In this document: positions 51,074 through 63,900 of the stretch, in pieces
How positions within the stretch are numbered: the first letter of the stretch is position 1
Layout: every line of letters starts with the position of its first letter
Origin: Monarcha castaneiventris obscurior
Taxonomy: Eukaryota; Chordata; Aves; Passeriformes; Monarchidae
Direction: 5' to 3'
DNA: 64,000 nt
NCBI GenBank assembly: GCA_026261815.1
Contig: JAMPIT010000059.1
Span: forward strand, 22,058,001-22,122,000
Notes under the pieces: model-generated
What the model was told of the DNA's origin: nothing
The model's database searches: none
The model's input: the letters and a program-made list of their open reading frames with translations, nothing else
Translations under genes and position numbers: made by a program

Positions 51074-53532
51074 AGTTCTGGCCAGGTTTTCAGAGGGTTG
51101 CTAACCTTGGCTGAGTTAAGGGTTTATAATGAAACACTAAAACACAAGTACGTTTGAGTTGGTTTGGATTTTATTATGGATGTTTTGGATGGCTGTAATG
51201 CTAGAGTCAATTCAGACGTTCTGGGTACTTTTCATCCAAAAATTGCTGCTTGGAAAAAAAATCCCATGTTTACAATAAATTAAAATCAATCATTATTTTG
51301 GGCTTGATTCTCCACTTCACCATTCCAGCAGAGCATCTGGTTTAAGACCAGGCTCCTGAACTTGCAGTGAGTGTACCTTGGTTTTATATCCTCTTACTAC
51401 AATAATGAAAATAAACCATTTGTGAAAAAATTTACTTGCAACTTCAAAAGAAGCAAAAACATAAGGTGATAGACATGAAGGAGATGAGTAAAGAAATAAA
51501 ATACTTAGAGAAAAGTCAGAAAAAATAAAGCCAGAAATTCAAAATACATTAAAAGTAGTGAAACAAGACTCTAACAGTGTAAAAGACAGCATCTTCGAGC
51601 TCGTGAGATGATCCACTGCCTTGAGACACATATGAATACACACCATTAATGTGAGGCTTATGGTAATGGCTTCTTAATTTACTAATTTAACTAAGAACTT
51701 CATCTGCAAAAAGTTTAAGCAATGATATACATCCACTGCCTATCTGCAGCTCTGGAAGAAGTTGAAACACACTTATCTGAGGTGCTGGCAATGCAAAGCA
51801 GCACTTTTAAGATGCTGCTAAAGCAGTGCCGGCCCTTCTCAGAGGGCTCGGAGTAACTTGACATTGAGAGTATGAAGGCAAATGAAAACTACCACGAAGA
51901 TACCGTGCCACAGGCTAAGTAATGAAGGAACTATTTCAAACACGTGAAGTTTTTTCATACTTTGCTGATAGGCTGTCAGTTCTGCCAGCATGTAGGAAAG
52001 ACTGATTTTTGCCCTTCAGTCAGAACAGTGACTTCAAGTAAGGATGCAGTAGGACACAGGGAGGAAAAAAACGGTGACCCATGCTGACAAAACACTCTAA
52101 CTCACAAGTTCTTCAGAAATCAGACTGATGTCTGATGCTATCTGCAAAGCCTTTTGGCACTTATTTTAAATTCTTCTTATGAAAGCAAAATTTTCTCCTA
52201 AAGAAAAACTTAAAGCCAGTTTTCCATGTTAAAGTCCCCTAAACCGAGGTTGCAAAAAGTAGTTGTACAGCAGGAATAAAATACTCTATACTATGCAAAT
52301 ACTGTGCATACCTTAACAATAGAGAGTTCAGAGATGCCTGTTTTCACTTACAAATAGGGACAGGGTAATTCTCTGTTAATTTTGTCTGCACTTCATTGAA
52401 ATAGTTATGAAAGGAGGAAGAAAAAGCATGCCTCAAGCTTTGCCAATATCCAAACAAAACAAACAGCAGCAGGGTTTTGTTTTCACTTAAGTTTCATTAT
52501 AGTTCATATATAGAGAATTAGTGCAACTTAAAACTGGTTTGTATTTAAACCCATGTGTATGACAAGACTAGCCAACATGCTCATTTGCTAACGGAAAAGT
52601 TTTGTTCCTGCCATTGTTTCCTCGTGTAATGTGTTTTCATATATTCTGGGAATCTTCTTCCTAAAACAAAAGTAGATCTTAACAAATTAGCAGAGCTGAA
52701 CCAAAAGCCCAGTCAAGAAATCTGAACTTCCAGGAGTTTGCAACCGACTTTACAATTCTATGGCTAATGTTCCTCTACTGTGATAACTGAACTTGGGTGA
52801 GGGTGGCAAGAGAACACCAGTCACCCAATGAACAAGCCAAACAGCCTTGGCAAAGCTTTGGCAACACTGAAAGCCAAAGACACAGCCAGGTTTTTCCCAA
52901 CTCAGGAGAAGTTACTCAACAGAAAGTTCTTGCTATTCCTCATGCTGCTTGTGCAGTTTGGCAGCTGAGCCATTTCCTATTTATTCCTGTTATGGCTCAC
53001 TGCAGGCCACCAACATATACAACCTTAATGACAATCAGCAAGAGAAAATATTTAAATTCAGAAAAGGCACCAATTGTATGCATCTCAGATGCAAACAACT
53101 CCCAGGTAATATGTGACTGGTGCATTACATAACACATCTGCAAGGTCTTGAAAGTTAAAACACACACAGGCAGAGAGATTAACTTTGTAAGTCCCTACAT
53201 GAGGATTCAAGGTGTTCACTCATTTAAAGGTGATGTTCAGCACTTCAAAAAAAGCATCTTAGAAAGAAATAGCATTACATCTATGAACTAATTAACATAT
53301 TTCAGACAATTCATGACAGAAAATGCATGTTCAAACACTATGTTTCAATTCCTTGTTACCTGCTCTAGTTGCATGATCATTCCACTTTTACACTATCCAG
53401 GGGAAGATGCTAAGGAGCAAGGTGTGTGAAAGGGCAATTAGGCTTCCAATTAGCAGAGGGAGTGACAGATTTTCTTACTGAAGTGGAAAATAGAGGAGAG
53501 CTCTCCTGAGTCGGTTTTCTATACTGTGAGTA

Positions 53533-53785
53533 TGTTGTGGTTTAGGACTGGTATTCCCCAATTTAGTGTTCCCACTGAAACACTCCAAAGCATGCGCCAT
53601 TTGCTCGCTTCTTGCTTCCCCTTCCCCCTCCCACTGTGGCAGGATGGAGAGGAGAATTGGAGGCACAAAAGGCAAAGATCATGGGTTGAGATAAGAACAA
53701 TTTCCTGGAAACAGCAATGAGATAAAGAAATGAACACTAACAGCAACATTAATAACAGAGTGTACAAGAGAAACCAGGACAGCGT
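53533..53785 (-). mobile_element. Partial LTR of an endogenous retrovirus
   Basis: The plus strand starts TGTTGTGGTTTAGGACTGG. It continues with a C/T-rich patch (TTGCTTCCCCTTCCCCCTCC), GATGGAGAGGAGAATTGG and CATGGGTTGAGATAAGAACA. This is the reverse complement of the 3' part (R/U5) of an avian LTR family, so the element is on the minus strand. The same order of blocks (TTCTTA..., GATTCTC, C/G-rich patch, GGTTTAA, CA end) appears on the plus strand near 57805-57933. The 5' part of this copy (high coordinates) seems missing or unrecognisable, and the upper edge is approximate. No retroviral genes are attached. Confidence 0.7.
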
Positions 53786-55328
53786 ATTAGCAATTACTCA
53801 TAACTTTTAAGACCAAGTCAGTCAAGAAGCTTCTATAAATCAACCATGACCTCAGGTAATCTGATTTAGCAAGGAATCAGAGGACAGCATACAACAGGTT
53901 AACTTGAAATTTTTCAATGGTATTTATGCCATATAGTCATTGTTGAGCCATCCTACAAATATTAGATCTCTGTTCTCATAGTTTTCATGCCAATTTTCAA
54001 AGCAAGCAAAATACTTCTCCATCTTTTTCCAGACTCTGGTCATCTTCTCACCAGAAATCAGACAGGAGACAGCATAGCCAACTAATATGGTAGGCAAGTT
54101 GTGACCATCAGCCTAAAAGTCAAAAGGTCAAAAGGCTCCATGTTTCAACAGCACTCTTAATAGCAGCTGCTTCCTGCCTGATTTATTAGCTTGAAAAGAG
54201 CAATCTGGGAAGGACCTTCCATGGGCAGAGTTGACCATGAAATTTCCACCACGTACATGCTTCAAAATGATGCCTCCCTCTCCCAGCTAAAAGGAAAATC
54301 TTGGGAGCTTTTGTTTTTACCCCAGGACTAGTATGGAAGGAACTCCTGAAGCTTTTGAAGGACTGATAACAAAAAGAGGCCTTCCAGTTGGGAAGCAACA
54401 GATACAACACTATGAAGTGGATGGATGCCAGAACAGACATGAAAGTGGCAAAGTGTTAAGACAGAAGAATCGATCAAAATTGCCAGAATGCAATGATTTC
54501 ACAATGCTTTTCAGAGATGGGAATAAAAAAATAAAATTAGAGGGGGTCTTAAGGACTACTGGAAGCAAAACACTGTGAAAAATATTGCTTAGAGCCTTGG
54601 CACTTAAAACAAAACATTCAGAACAAGAACAAAACCATCACTTTCAAGTTAAAAATAAACCCTTAAGAGAAAGCAAACTCCAACTAAAGAAACATGCAGG
54701 TGATATTCTCTAGATCAGCATGTGCCATTACAGTCTATAAACATTTGGAAAAAGCAATTTGGTCAAATTTGTTCCAGCTCATTTAATCTCTAAACAGAGA
54801 AGCTTATCTTTTCAAGCCAAGACTAATGAAAAAAGAATGTCTTCAATCTAATGGGTCAAATGTAGACAGGTTTACAATCAAACCACTTTCAAGACATTAG
54901 AAGTGACACTATCCACATGACTGTTCACACTCCTCTTCCTCATCCGGAAGAGGAAGTCCAGACCGGCCTCCAAGTCTCCTGCCCTAGTTTTGTTCCTACC
55001 CAAAGCAACCACTGCTCAACTGAGTTAATGTAATCAATTTACTTGGCAGGCTTAATAACACTCAGTGATACCACTGTGACTGAAAAAGAAGCCGAGAGCT
55101 GTGTGTTGTTTGGAGAGCCTTAGATTGCAAGATTATTTCTCAGGAACTGACTGATCAGTCTGATACTAATACTGTTTCTAGCCCTACCCCTGCTGCTCCT
55201 TTAACATTCAATCCTTCTCTACAAATTTCTGCAGTTTTACCATCGGCTGGATAAAAAGTTGTCCTGCTTAAAGGTCCTCCAAATATTTGTATTTAGATGT
55301 TTTGCCTTGCCCCTAGTCTGCTTCATTC
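53786..55328. other. Intronic unique sequence, nothing recognised
   Basis: No repeat family or exon recognised. It contains a hairpin with purine arms at 54931-54954. Confidence 0.5.
54931..54954. repeat. Perfect 9-bp inverted repeat with GGAA cores
   Basis: TCCTCTTCC (54931-54939) and GGAAGAGGA (54946-54954) flank a 6-base spacer. The sequence CCGGAAGAGGAAG resembles tandem ETS-type binding sites. This is a motif match only. Confidence 0.5.
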
Positions 55329-55545
55329 CCTTTTTTTTTTCTTTTTTTTTTGCTTGAGGGTGCTTTTTTTGCTTGTTTTTTTTTTTTTTCTTTTGGTTTG
55401 GTTTTTCATAGCTATGCAACAGTAGCACATTGTAAGAACATGATCTAGAATGAAAGTTCTTAAAACAAAATCTAGAAAGCCCCCATTCCAGCCCACCCCA
55501 AAACCCAAACCAAACACAACCCCCCCAACCAAAAACCTCACAAGC
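55329..55545. repeat. Poly-T tract followed by C/A-rich tract
   Basis: Several T runs of 7 to 15 bases separated by single C or short G-containing words (55329-55408). After 70 bp of unique sequence comes a C/A-rich stretch (about 55481-55545) with CCCCAAAACCCAAACC and a run of seven C. The minus strand of the second part is G-rich. Confidence 0.85.
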
Positions 55546-56599
55546 CCGTCCCTCTCCCCTGCACCCTGCTCAGATAGTTACTGCAATAAATCCTGAATCA
55601 GAATCAAAGCACATAAGCTCTTGGTGACAGGAACTAAAAAAGTCAATAATTACGCAAAGTATTTCACAAAGAAATTTACTGATCTGAATGACAGCAGAGA
55701 CAAGCTAGTCTTTGGATTAAATTTTAGCCAGAAACTTCCTCTCTGTAATTTTGTACAGCCTGATATGCAAGCACTTGGGTCATGCTATTGCTCCCAGAAA
55801 GTCAAAGCCTGCAATTTCATGGCCCCTGAGCTCATTGAACAGCTCAAGCCATGAGATGCCAAATCCCTTCTGTGAAGCAATGAAGGATCTCAGATTTTTC
55901 TTGAATGGTCACTGTACCCTCAGTGTATTGCTGGATAAGACCTCCTATTCCCCCTTCAATAACAAATGGTGTGACTTTGTGTCCCAGCAAACCTGCTGGC
56001 TTCAGCAAGCTGAGCTACAAGAAAGCAAGCTGTATGCAAATAGCCCAATTATTTTCCTCTATCCATTAAATCTAACCTAACCTGAAAAAGGATGGATCAA
56101 TTAAAACTTACTTCAGTGTTTTCAGAGGATTTCTTCTGTTTCTAATCAAGATTTTACATTAGAGATATCCTTTCATGCCACAAATACACAAGCGTAAAAC
56201 TTTTTTTCACTTAACTTCAAAGGGTTGAAAGCTTACTAGGAATTATCTAGACCATCAACTGAATCTGCAAACTTCCATTTGAATTGTGTGAAAATATCAG
56301 ATGATGTTATACTGCAGCTACTTTTATTGCCTATGCCACTGAATGCACCTTTTGGTAGAGATCAAAGTACTTCTGGGGTAGTCAGTACTACGCCAGTATT
56401 GGAAATAGTGATGGAAAGTTGGGCAGTAGGACTTAACTTCTGCCGCTGAGGAAACAGCAGCAGGGCCCAGCGTGCTCATCAAACAGCCAGTTCAAAGGCA
56501 CAAATTGAGGTTAACTCACCTTACTCAGTATGGCCAGAGGAGTCCAGCTCTAGCTCACCTTTACTGTTCCACTAAAGTAGCTGAAGGCAGCAATACAAC

Positions 56600-57050
56600 C
56601 TCGCCAAGACTGCTCTGCAAGCAAAACAAGCCCTGTCGTCTCAGTCTTTGCTTACAGGTAAGTGCTTGAGCCCTCGACCTTCTCTGATGATGCTTCATTT
56701 GACTGACTTCACAGGCCGATATCTTTCATGGTCTGGGGAGCTCAAACCAAAGCAGTAGAGCAGGTGTGGCCTCACAGGTGCCAAAGAGAAAGAACTACTT
56801 CCCTCAGTTTGTTGACCACACTTTTACTAATACTGCCCAGCCTAAGGCCATTTTTCCCAGCCAGTTGATATTCCCCCTGCCCTCAAGTAGATCAGTCATT
56901 CCACTTGGTTTGGTATTATCCATAAACTTGCTAAGAACACACTCTATACCATCCACCTGGGTTATTAATTTGGATTTTAAACAGTGTTGGCCCCAGTATC
57001 AGTGCCCGAGGGATACCCGTGGTAATTGGCTGCTAGTTGAAATTTGTGCA
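56600..57050 (-). mobile_element. Old, diverged CR1 LINE fragment
   Basis: The plus strand contains diverged but ordered CR1 landmarks in reverse complement. These are CAGGTGTGGCCTCACAGGTG (56762-56781), TAAACTTGCTAAGAACACAC, GGGTTATTAATTTGGATTTT, CAGTGTTGGCCCCAGTATC and CGAGGGATACCCGTGGTAAT. Upstream, ACAAGCCCTGTCGTCTCAGTC fits the segment before it. The element lies on the minus strand. It lacks the 3' octamer tail and has no open reverse-transcriptase frame. Divergence is higher than in the other copies, suggesting an older subfamily. Confidence 0.75.
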
Positions 57051-57380
57051 GCTGTTAACCTGCTGATTCAGATTGTAACCAATAATCTCACTTCTGAAAT
57101 GCATTTTATAGTGTGAAAAAATAATTTTAAAAAAGTTAATTAAAAACCTTCTTTATGAAAACACTTCTCAGCATTTATCCTAACAGACTTTTTCCTTGAA
57201 ATATAAGTTCATGTGGCACAAGTTCAGGGACCTCATGCTGCTGTACCAGGAAGCATCTCATACTCTCAGTGATGCCACAGTTCAGGGACTTATTTACATC
57301 AAGAGCTGCTTGGAGCTGCTTTGTCAGAAGTGCAAGCTTTAGGAGAGTCTGACAAGCTTACCAGAGAGAGATGGACAGCT

Positions 57381-57933
57381 TGTCCTAGCTTCAGCTGCAA
57401 TAGGGTAATTTTCTTCCAGGTAGCTGGTACAATGCCGTGTTTTGGATTAAGGGTGAGAATAATACTGATAACACACTGATGTTTTATTTGTTGCTGAGCA
57501 CTCCTTACCTTAAGTCAGTCCTTACTTGAGACACCTCTGTGTCTCAGGCTCTGCCAGTGAGCAGGTGCACAAGAAGCCAGGAGGGAGCGTGGCCAGGGCA
57601 GCTGACCTGAACTGGTCAAAGGAATATTCATACCACAGAACATTGTGCCCAGTGTATAAACTGGGGGAATTTGGCCAGGAAGGGATGATCCCTGCTCTGG
57701 CATGGGAATCTGTCAGTGGGTGGTGAGCAATGGTATTCTGCATCACTTGTCTTCCTTTGGTTTTATTACTTTCTCTTTTTGTTCTCTCTCTCTTTTAACT
57801 TTAATTATTAAACTGTTCTTAAACCAAAGGTTTTATCTTTTTCTGATTCTCTTCCCCGGTCCACCACGGAGGATGGGGGGAGTTGTGAGGAGCCATGTGG
57901 TACCTAGCTGCTGTCTGGGGTTAAACCCAGACA
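57381..57933 (+). mobile_element. Solo LTR of an endogenous retrovirus, near-complete
   Basis: A 553-bp element starts TGTCCTAGCTTCAGCTGC and ends GGTTAAACCCAGACA, with short inverted termini TGTC...GACA. The flanks are ACAGCT (57375-57380) and ATAGCT (57934-57939), a 6-bp target duplication with one difference. It contains a TATA box (57655-57660) and ATTAAA (57807-57812), followed by a T-rich stretch and a GC-rich U5. Its blocks (GGTAGCTGGTA near 57419, ATAACACACTGATGTTTT near 57469, AGCTGACC...TGGTCAAAGGAATATTC near 57600) follow the order of an LTR family common in passerine genomes as I remember it. No internal retroviral genes remain, so it probably arose by LTR-LTR recombination. Confidence 0.88.
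57655..57660 (+). promoter_or_regulatory. TATA box of the solo LTR
   Basis: TATAAA within the LTR at 57381-57933, placed about 150 bp before the ATTAAA signal, as expected for a U3 promoter. Any transcript would run antisense to FBXL7. Confidence 0.55.
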
Positions 57934-57939
57934 ATAGCT

Positions 57940-60900
57940 TCACAGTCATCCCTCAAAATCACTGGAATAGGTAAGACAGGGATCCTGACTGTCCAGATTC
58001 CCAACTGAACCTTGCTTTTTTCTCCACAAGCAGAATGCTGCATATGCAGAATTTCGGCTCTCAGTTCCATTTGCCATGGAACGTTGCTTGGGAGACCTGT
58101 AACTCACGTCAAGTATGAGAATTCTTCCTGAGAATAAGCTGATTTAATAATGCTTGAGTTTTTAATCTTCAAAAATTGACAGACCATGCCTGCAGGGAGT
58201 AGAGAGAGCTTATGAATTACCTGGTTAGAATGCAAAGCCATTCCACTTCAGCATTAAATTAAATTTTCTAATCTAACCCCTCATATACTTATCCTGCTTG
58301 AGAGCTTCTTGATGGGACGAAAGCTATTAACATTGATTATTACCTGTAGTGGATGTTTCTACAGAAATACACTTCCACCATGTACAAACAACATTAGTTT
58401 CATAATTTGTGCTATTAGCAAACACTACTTCAAAGTGCAATGAACGACTTCTTTGCAGACCTTCTCAGAGGCCTGTGCCTCCAGCAGCAGCAGCATATGA
58501 ATGTATTTGTCTTTGTGGTTCTGAAACAGCAGAAGGAAGCTGCAAGGAAGACAGCTGTCCCTGGAGAGTCTGTCACCCTTGGGCAGTCAGAAACCTCTTG
58601 TTTTGATCTGTAAAATGGATGTGGGCATCACCACAGCTCATGGTGGCACTGAAACAGCTCGAGGCTCAGCTTTACTGTGCAGTGCTGCAGCTCCTGGGCA
58701 CCACAGAGCATGACGGCTCAGCTCCACTGTGGCTCCACATCTGCAGCCCCACTGCAAACATCCTGAATGTCAAACACACACAACATGCCCCTGCTGAGGC
58801 ATTTAGAGGTGTCTGTTTTCCTGCAAGCTGCTCCTTCTGCTCCGGATACTGAGTAGTCACAGAAAACTGCTTAATCAGCACAATATTCTTCTACTTCATA
58901 CTAGGAGAGAAACACATCTCTTCAAAGAAGTTTTCCTGAAAACCAAGACTGGCTTTACTCAAGGAGAGACTGGGTTTGGGTTCATGTCTCCCCTGTCTCA
59001 AGCAAACGTTAGTAACTAAACTTCTGGCCATTTCAAAAACAGATGCTCTGCTGTACCTCTGCTTCCCCAGACACATGCATACCTATTAAAAAGTTTTGAT
59101 TCCAACAAGTCAGCATTTTTCAAAGAAAAAAACTCTGATCAGAAAGATGGTCAGTTTCCATAGAGAGAATAGTTCCTTAGACATCCATCTCTGCAAATAT
59201 TAGGCTATTTAAGCACACTATCATCCCTCATGAAACTTCAAACGATTAAAGGGAATGGAAAAACTAGATCCTGGTCCAGCTTCTGACATGTCTCTCTAGA
59301 AATCCTCTCTGGAATCGAAATGCTCAGCTTTATCTTCATCCATGCCTTTGAGTTAAGCCCTAGGATCAAGTACCATAACTTTGCATCCAAATCTTGTATT
59401 GTTAAGCCCATCCAAAAGGCAAACATCATTTCAGTGTGCACCATCTGCTCTCTGTCATCTCCAGTTCCACAGTATATCACTGAGAAGTCTTATTGATGAA
59501 ATTTCATAGCAGAGGCAATTAACATATACAGTGCGTGTGCATGTAGTATTTATTTTAAACATACACGTATGTATGCACACAGTTTAAAAAGAACATTGTG
59601 GAAACAGGAACAGTGGAAATCAGAATACACAGCATTTTTAAAGGGCATGGACTCAAGCAGTGTGAGACTGGATTATAGAGAAGACTTTGAATTCATTACC
59701 TTAGTCAGTCTGTGCCATGGCAGATGTGGAGAGGGCAATGGAAGCACTATTTGCAAGCACCTTAAGCTCACTGCGGGCTATAAGCAGATGAACTGTGGCA
59801 ACCACCTGACTTCCTTAAAAATAGGAATTGACAGAAAAACAGAACTTAGAAAAAGAAGAAAAATTAAAGTTAAAATTAAAAAACCCCATGCCTTAGAAGC
59901 ACTTAGGAAGACTTGGGCCAAGCATAAACACCAGCCCAAATTTCCCAGTGTACTCAAGCAAACTGGAGACCTTCAGATGTGGGAGCAGATACATTACATG
60001 TTTTGTGAAGCCTGAGGGAAGGCAGAGCAATACCTGATTCTCACCAACAGTGCCCAAAACACTGGGAAAGAGGCAAGCATTAAGGATCAGCTTTAGATAG
60101 TCCTACTTTCTCTTATCACTCGTGACTATCTTAAAGGCAAGTGTTCCCACACTCACCTAACACTACATTAAGTTCATGTCTTCCACCACAAACATTTTTT
60201 ATTCCTTCATTTATTTTCATCCTACCTGCTGGCAGGTGGCATTTAAAATATACTACCTTATATATATATACACACCAACTAAGTTAATAAACCCATTTAC
60301 TGCACATTTAACTAACAGAAGTTTCTCTGAAGGAGATATAACCATATTTCTGCACTCACAGGAAAATACAGGATCTGTAATAAGTCACGAACTGCTTTTA
60401 TGGCCTCAACTGTCCCTTTTATTGTCTGGGAGATTTAACTACCAGGTTTCTGTAATAAGTTATGCTAACAGCATACCTTGCTGCTATTCAAAAGAAGAAT
60501 CTTCCCTCCCTTGCATACCAGATTTCTAATTGAAGAGAATCAATTTTCTGTTTTGCTTTAAATATGCGTTTAACATGCAGCAATCACAAGAACACTGTTA
60601 ACTGGCTTAATAAATACACCAGTGTCTCGTTCCCCCATCTCTTCAGATCCTTACAGCCTCCTGCAAGCAAGCAGTGACTCCCCATGACTTCCACAGCAAC
60701 GCACACAGCATCAGGCATCTCACAGGCTCGAGCCTTTTAGAGAGCTTAACAAGGTTTTACGTAATGAGGTTATTGAGGAATGCTCTTTACAAGAAGAGAA
60801 GTTATTCCTCATCTGAAAACAGCTTCATGGTGTTAATTAATGTTTTCTTGCCTCTGAAGGTCATCTCACATTCTTTTCTATTCATTCACACGAGAGAAGG

Positions 60901-63900
60901 AGCTGCAGTAGTTCTGAATGCCAAGGAAGACACAATGTCTCTAGACCTGAGGTGGGGAGAAGACCATGTGAGGATCTAGGAGTGGAAAGGGCACATCCAG
61001 CACCTCTAGCAGAAAGATGTTGCAGCAAGAAACTACATGTAGCTTTTCTACCTAAGTCTGCACATTGGTGCAAAGTACAGCCACACAAAACACACTCCTG
61101 TGTGCTATCTACGATCCAACAGTCATCCAGGAGAGCAGATAACTACACCATAGGTATATTCAGAGGTGACTCCAGCTCAGGGAATGCAGCATGGGAACAG
61201 CACACACAGTTAAGAGACATGGAAGGGTAGGGGTCAGGGTGCTTTGCTTTTATTTTGGTTTGGGCTGTTGGGGATTTTTCTTAGAAACTATTGACAGAAG
61301 TTGCAGAAGAGAAGCAGGATCCCGTAACAGACTTTACAGAAGATTAGAGGGAAAGAACAATAGCTTAGGGAGAACATAAGAACTGTTTTGTCTGATGCTC
61401 TGCCAAGCTTGCGTTAAATAACAAAACAGTGTCCTAAAAGAATTTGTTAATATGGCAACAAGTCTCTCCTGGACTGATGAAAGATAAGGCTATGTAAAGC
61501 ATTGCTAATCTATTTGAGCACCAGTTTCTGCAACTCAAGTTAAAGCTATAGATCTTGGCTGTTGGAAGACCTGCTCATTTGCCAGTGAGCTGGCAGTAGT
61601 CCTTGGTGTGCTGTAAGTTCAGCCAAGCAACTTTCACATCTTTTCAGAGGACCAACTCTTTCTAAAGCCACAAATAATTATTTCCAGTAATTTCAGCTTC
61701 CCAAACAAACAAACAGAAATTACTAGCTACCTACAGAAGTCAAGATATATCCTATTAAGATCAAACATTTTTTTCAGAAGAGCTTTCAGCTTGTTCTGAT
61801 CCCACTAAAACCCAAGCAAGCAACTTAAAACATTCCTTTACTGAAATCCCCATGGTCCTATAAGCCATCCATCCATACCTACCCTCCAGGTATTTATGTT
61901 ACTTCATGGCACCTCTTAGTGCAGCAGATTAACACAGACTCTGGCCCAGAGAACTTACCCTCTTATTTTAGCCAAGACACAATGAAGGGAGAGGAGGAAA
62001 AATAACTGGGAATGTGAAAACAAAGCTATATGGTTGTGGAAAGGAGTAAGGTCATGAATGGTAGAAGACTGGCAAAGAATTTGGAGGAGAATGCAGCTTT
62101 ACACAACATATTGTGATACACTAGACTGAAAAGATGAACACCATTTGGGTATGCCACAGATGAGAAGTAGGCAATTTACATTACTTAGCTGGATTAGAGT
62201 GACTTGACTTTATGGATCAAAACAAAGAGAAAATCCCAGCTTGAGTGAAGCTATGCAGTTAAATCAGTGCCATGCAAAGATGCATTCTAAGTTTCCATGA
62301 ACTGTCAAGAAAAGGGATTAAATACAACTTCAGAGCAGTGCCTGATGAAGGATTTTTACATGCAATTGCTTTCCATGCTCTTCAACATATGGTTATTGAG
62401 GATCATATTGCTTTGTTCCCTTCCTGTAACACAGATTTATGATTATGTTTGTTTTCCTTTCTCTTCTAGAGCAGAATTTTTAATGCAAAAAGTAATGAAA
62501 AAAGGATCTTGCCATTAGAGTGTTACATGCTCCAAGCAGCAACTCCCTCGTCTCCTGCAAGCATCCCAGGACAGCTTGTACTTATCTCAATCACCAGTGT
62601 GCATATGCAGCTCAAACCAAGGCTGTGAGGAACTTGGCAACATTTACCTTGACAGAATTGCCACTCCCAGAATTTTGTTGCTTTCCGACCTGCATTACAA
62701 CACAAAAGAAGCAGCCAGAAATGCCTAGTTTTGGCACGTACGGGTCACAAAGATGTGAAAATTACAAGTTTGTATGGTTAAGGTGGAAACCAGAGCCTGA
62801 CTGAGACATAGATCCTGTAAAATCATTTTGGAGAAACGGGGATTTTCATTCGTAGGCCAAGTTTCAGGTTAGGATTGGACACCAGACTGATGTTTGTATT
62901 CAGTCCCATGACTGCAGCTCCTTTCCAGCATAAGGAGAGACAAAAACACCCAGTACTACCACATTTAAGTAACCTTAGCAGAATTTGGGCCTTTAGTGTT
63001 TATAGCTTACAAAATAAAGCTAGAAACTGAAAAGGCTTTTTTTATTGTTATTCTTTTCTTTCCCACCACATTTCATTTTCTGATTTCACAGAGTATTCTG
63101 AGTTGGAAGAGACTCAGGACAAAGATAAGTATAGGATTTCAGTTACATGCTCCTTGCACTTGTAAACTTTCAGTGCTGTTGCATGACCTTCAAAACTCCA
63201 ACAAACCAAAGAAATTAAATAAGGAAAAAAGAATATAAAATTGCAGTCAGCATTTTACAGAACCACTCCTATCGCAGGTCACTAAATGCTCTTAAAACTT
63301 TCCAAGAAAGCCGAGATGCTGGGAAAACATTAAAAAAGAACAAACCTGGCCCCCAAATGAAAACAACAGTACTTGATTAAGATTAATCAATACAGATATC
63401 TCAATGTTTGTCATCTACATGCAAAAGAACAGGGAATTATAAACAGGGCTAGGAAGGGAATATGATAAGATGAAAAGAAGCATAGGACCAAGGAGCTCCT
63501 ATCCTAAACTGTCCCTCTATGAAAAGAGAGAAAGTGCTTTAAGGCAGAAGTGTGTATATGTGAATTCTTGCTACATCTGCTGCCGTGTGCTGCAGTGTAC
63601 AGACACTTGGGGACCTGCCATCAAAAATAAAATGAGCAGTTTGCCAACAACATACCAAACATTAGTGGTCCTTCACATAGCTACAGGTTTTGCTCACAAT
63701 AGCACTGCCAAATGACAGCAGGGTTTTGCTCAAACACTCGCTTCACTTTCGCATTGCAGAACAACTGCCTGCCAAGCTATTGCAAATGAATCTGATAAAT
63801 TTCTGATAAATACGTCTGTTATAGGCATACAGAAAACCCACAGGCTTTCAGTCATTTGTGTGTCACTACAGGGCCTTTAATCACACAATCACTTGTTAAA

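Larger units (their letters stand above)
43491..53532. other. Intronic sequence, no recognised gene
   Basis: About 10 kb with no interspersed repeat I can name. It includes a strongly AT-rich stretch (44010-44335), a short CA/TA run near 47956-47972 and a small tandem repeat at 51045. Open frames up to about 119 codons look like chance. Confidence 0.5.
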
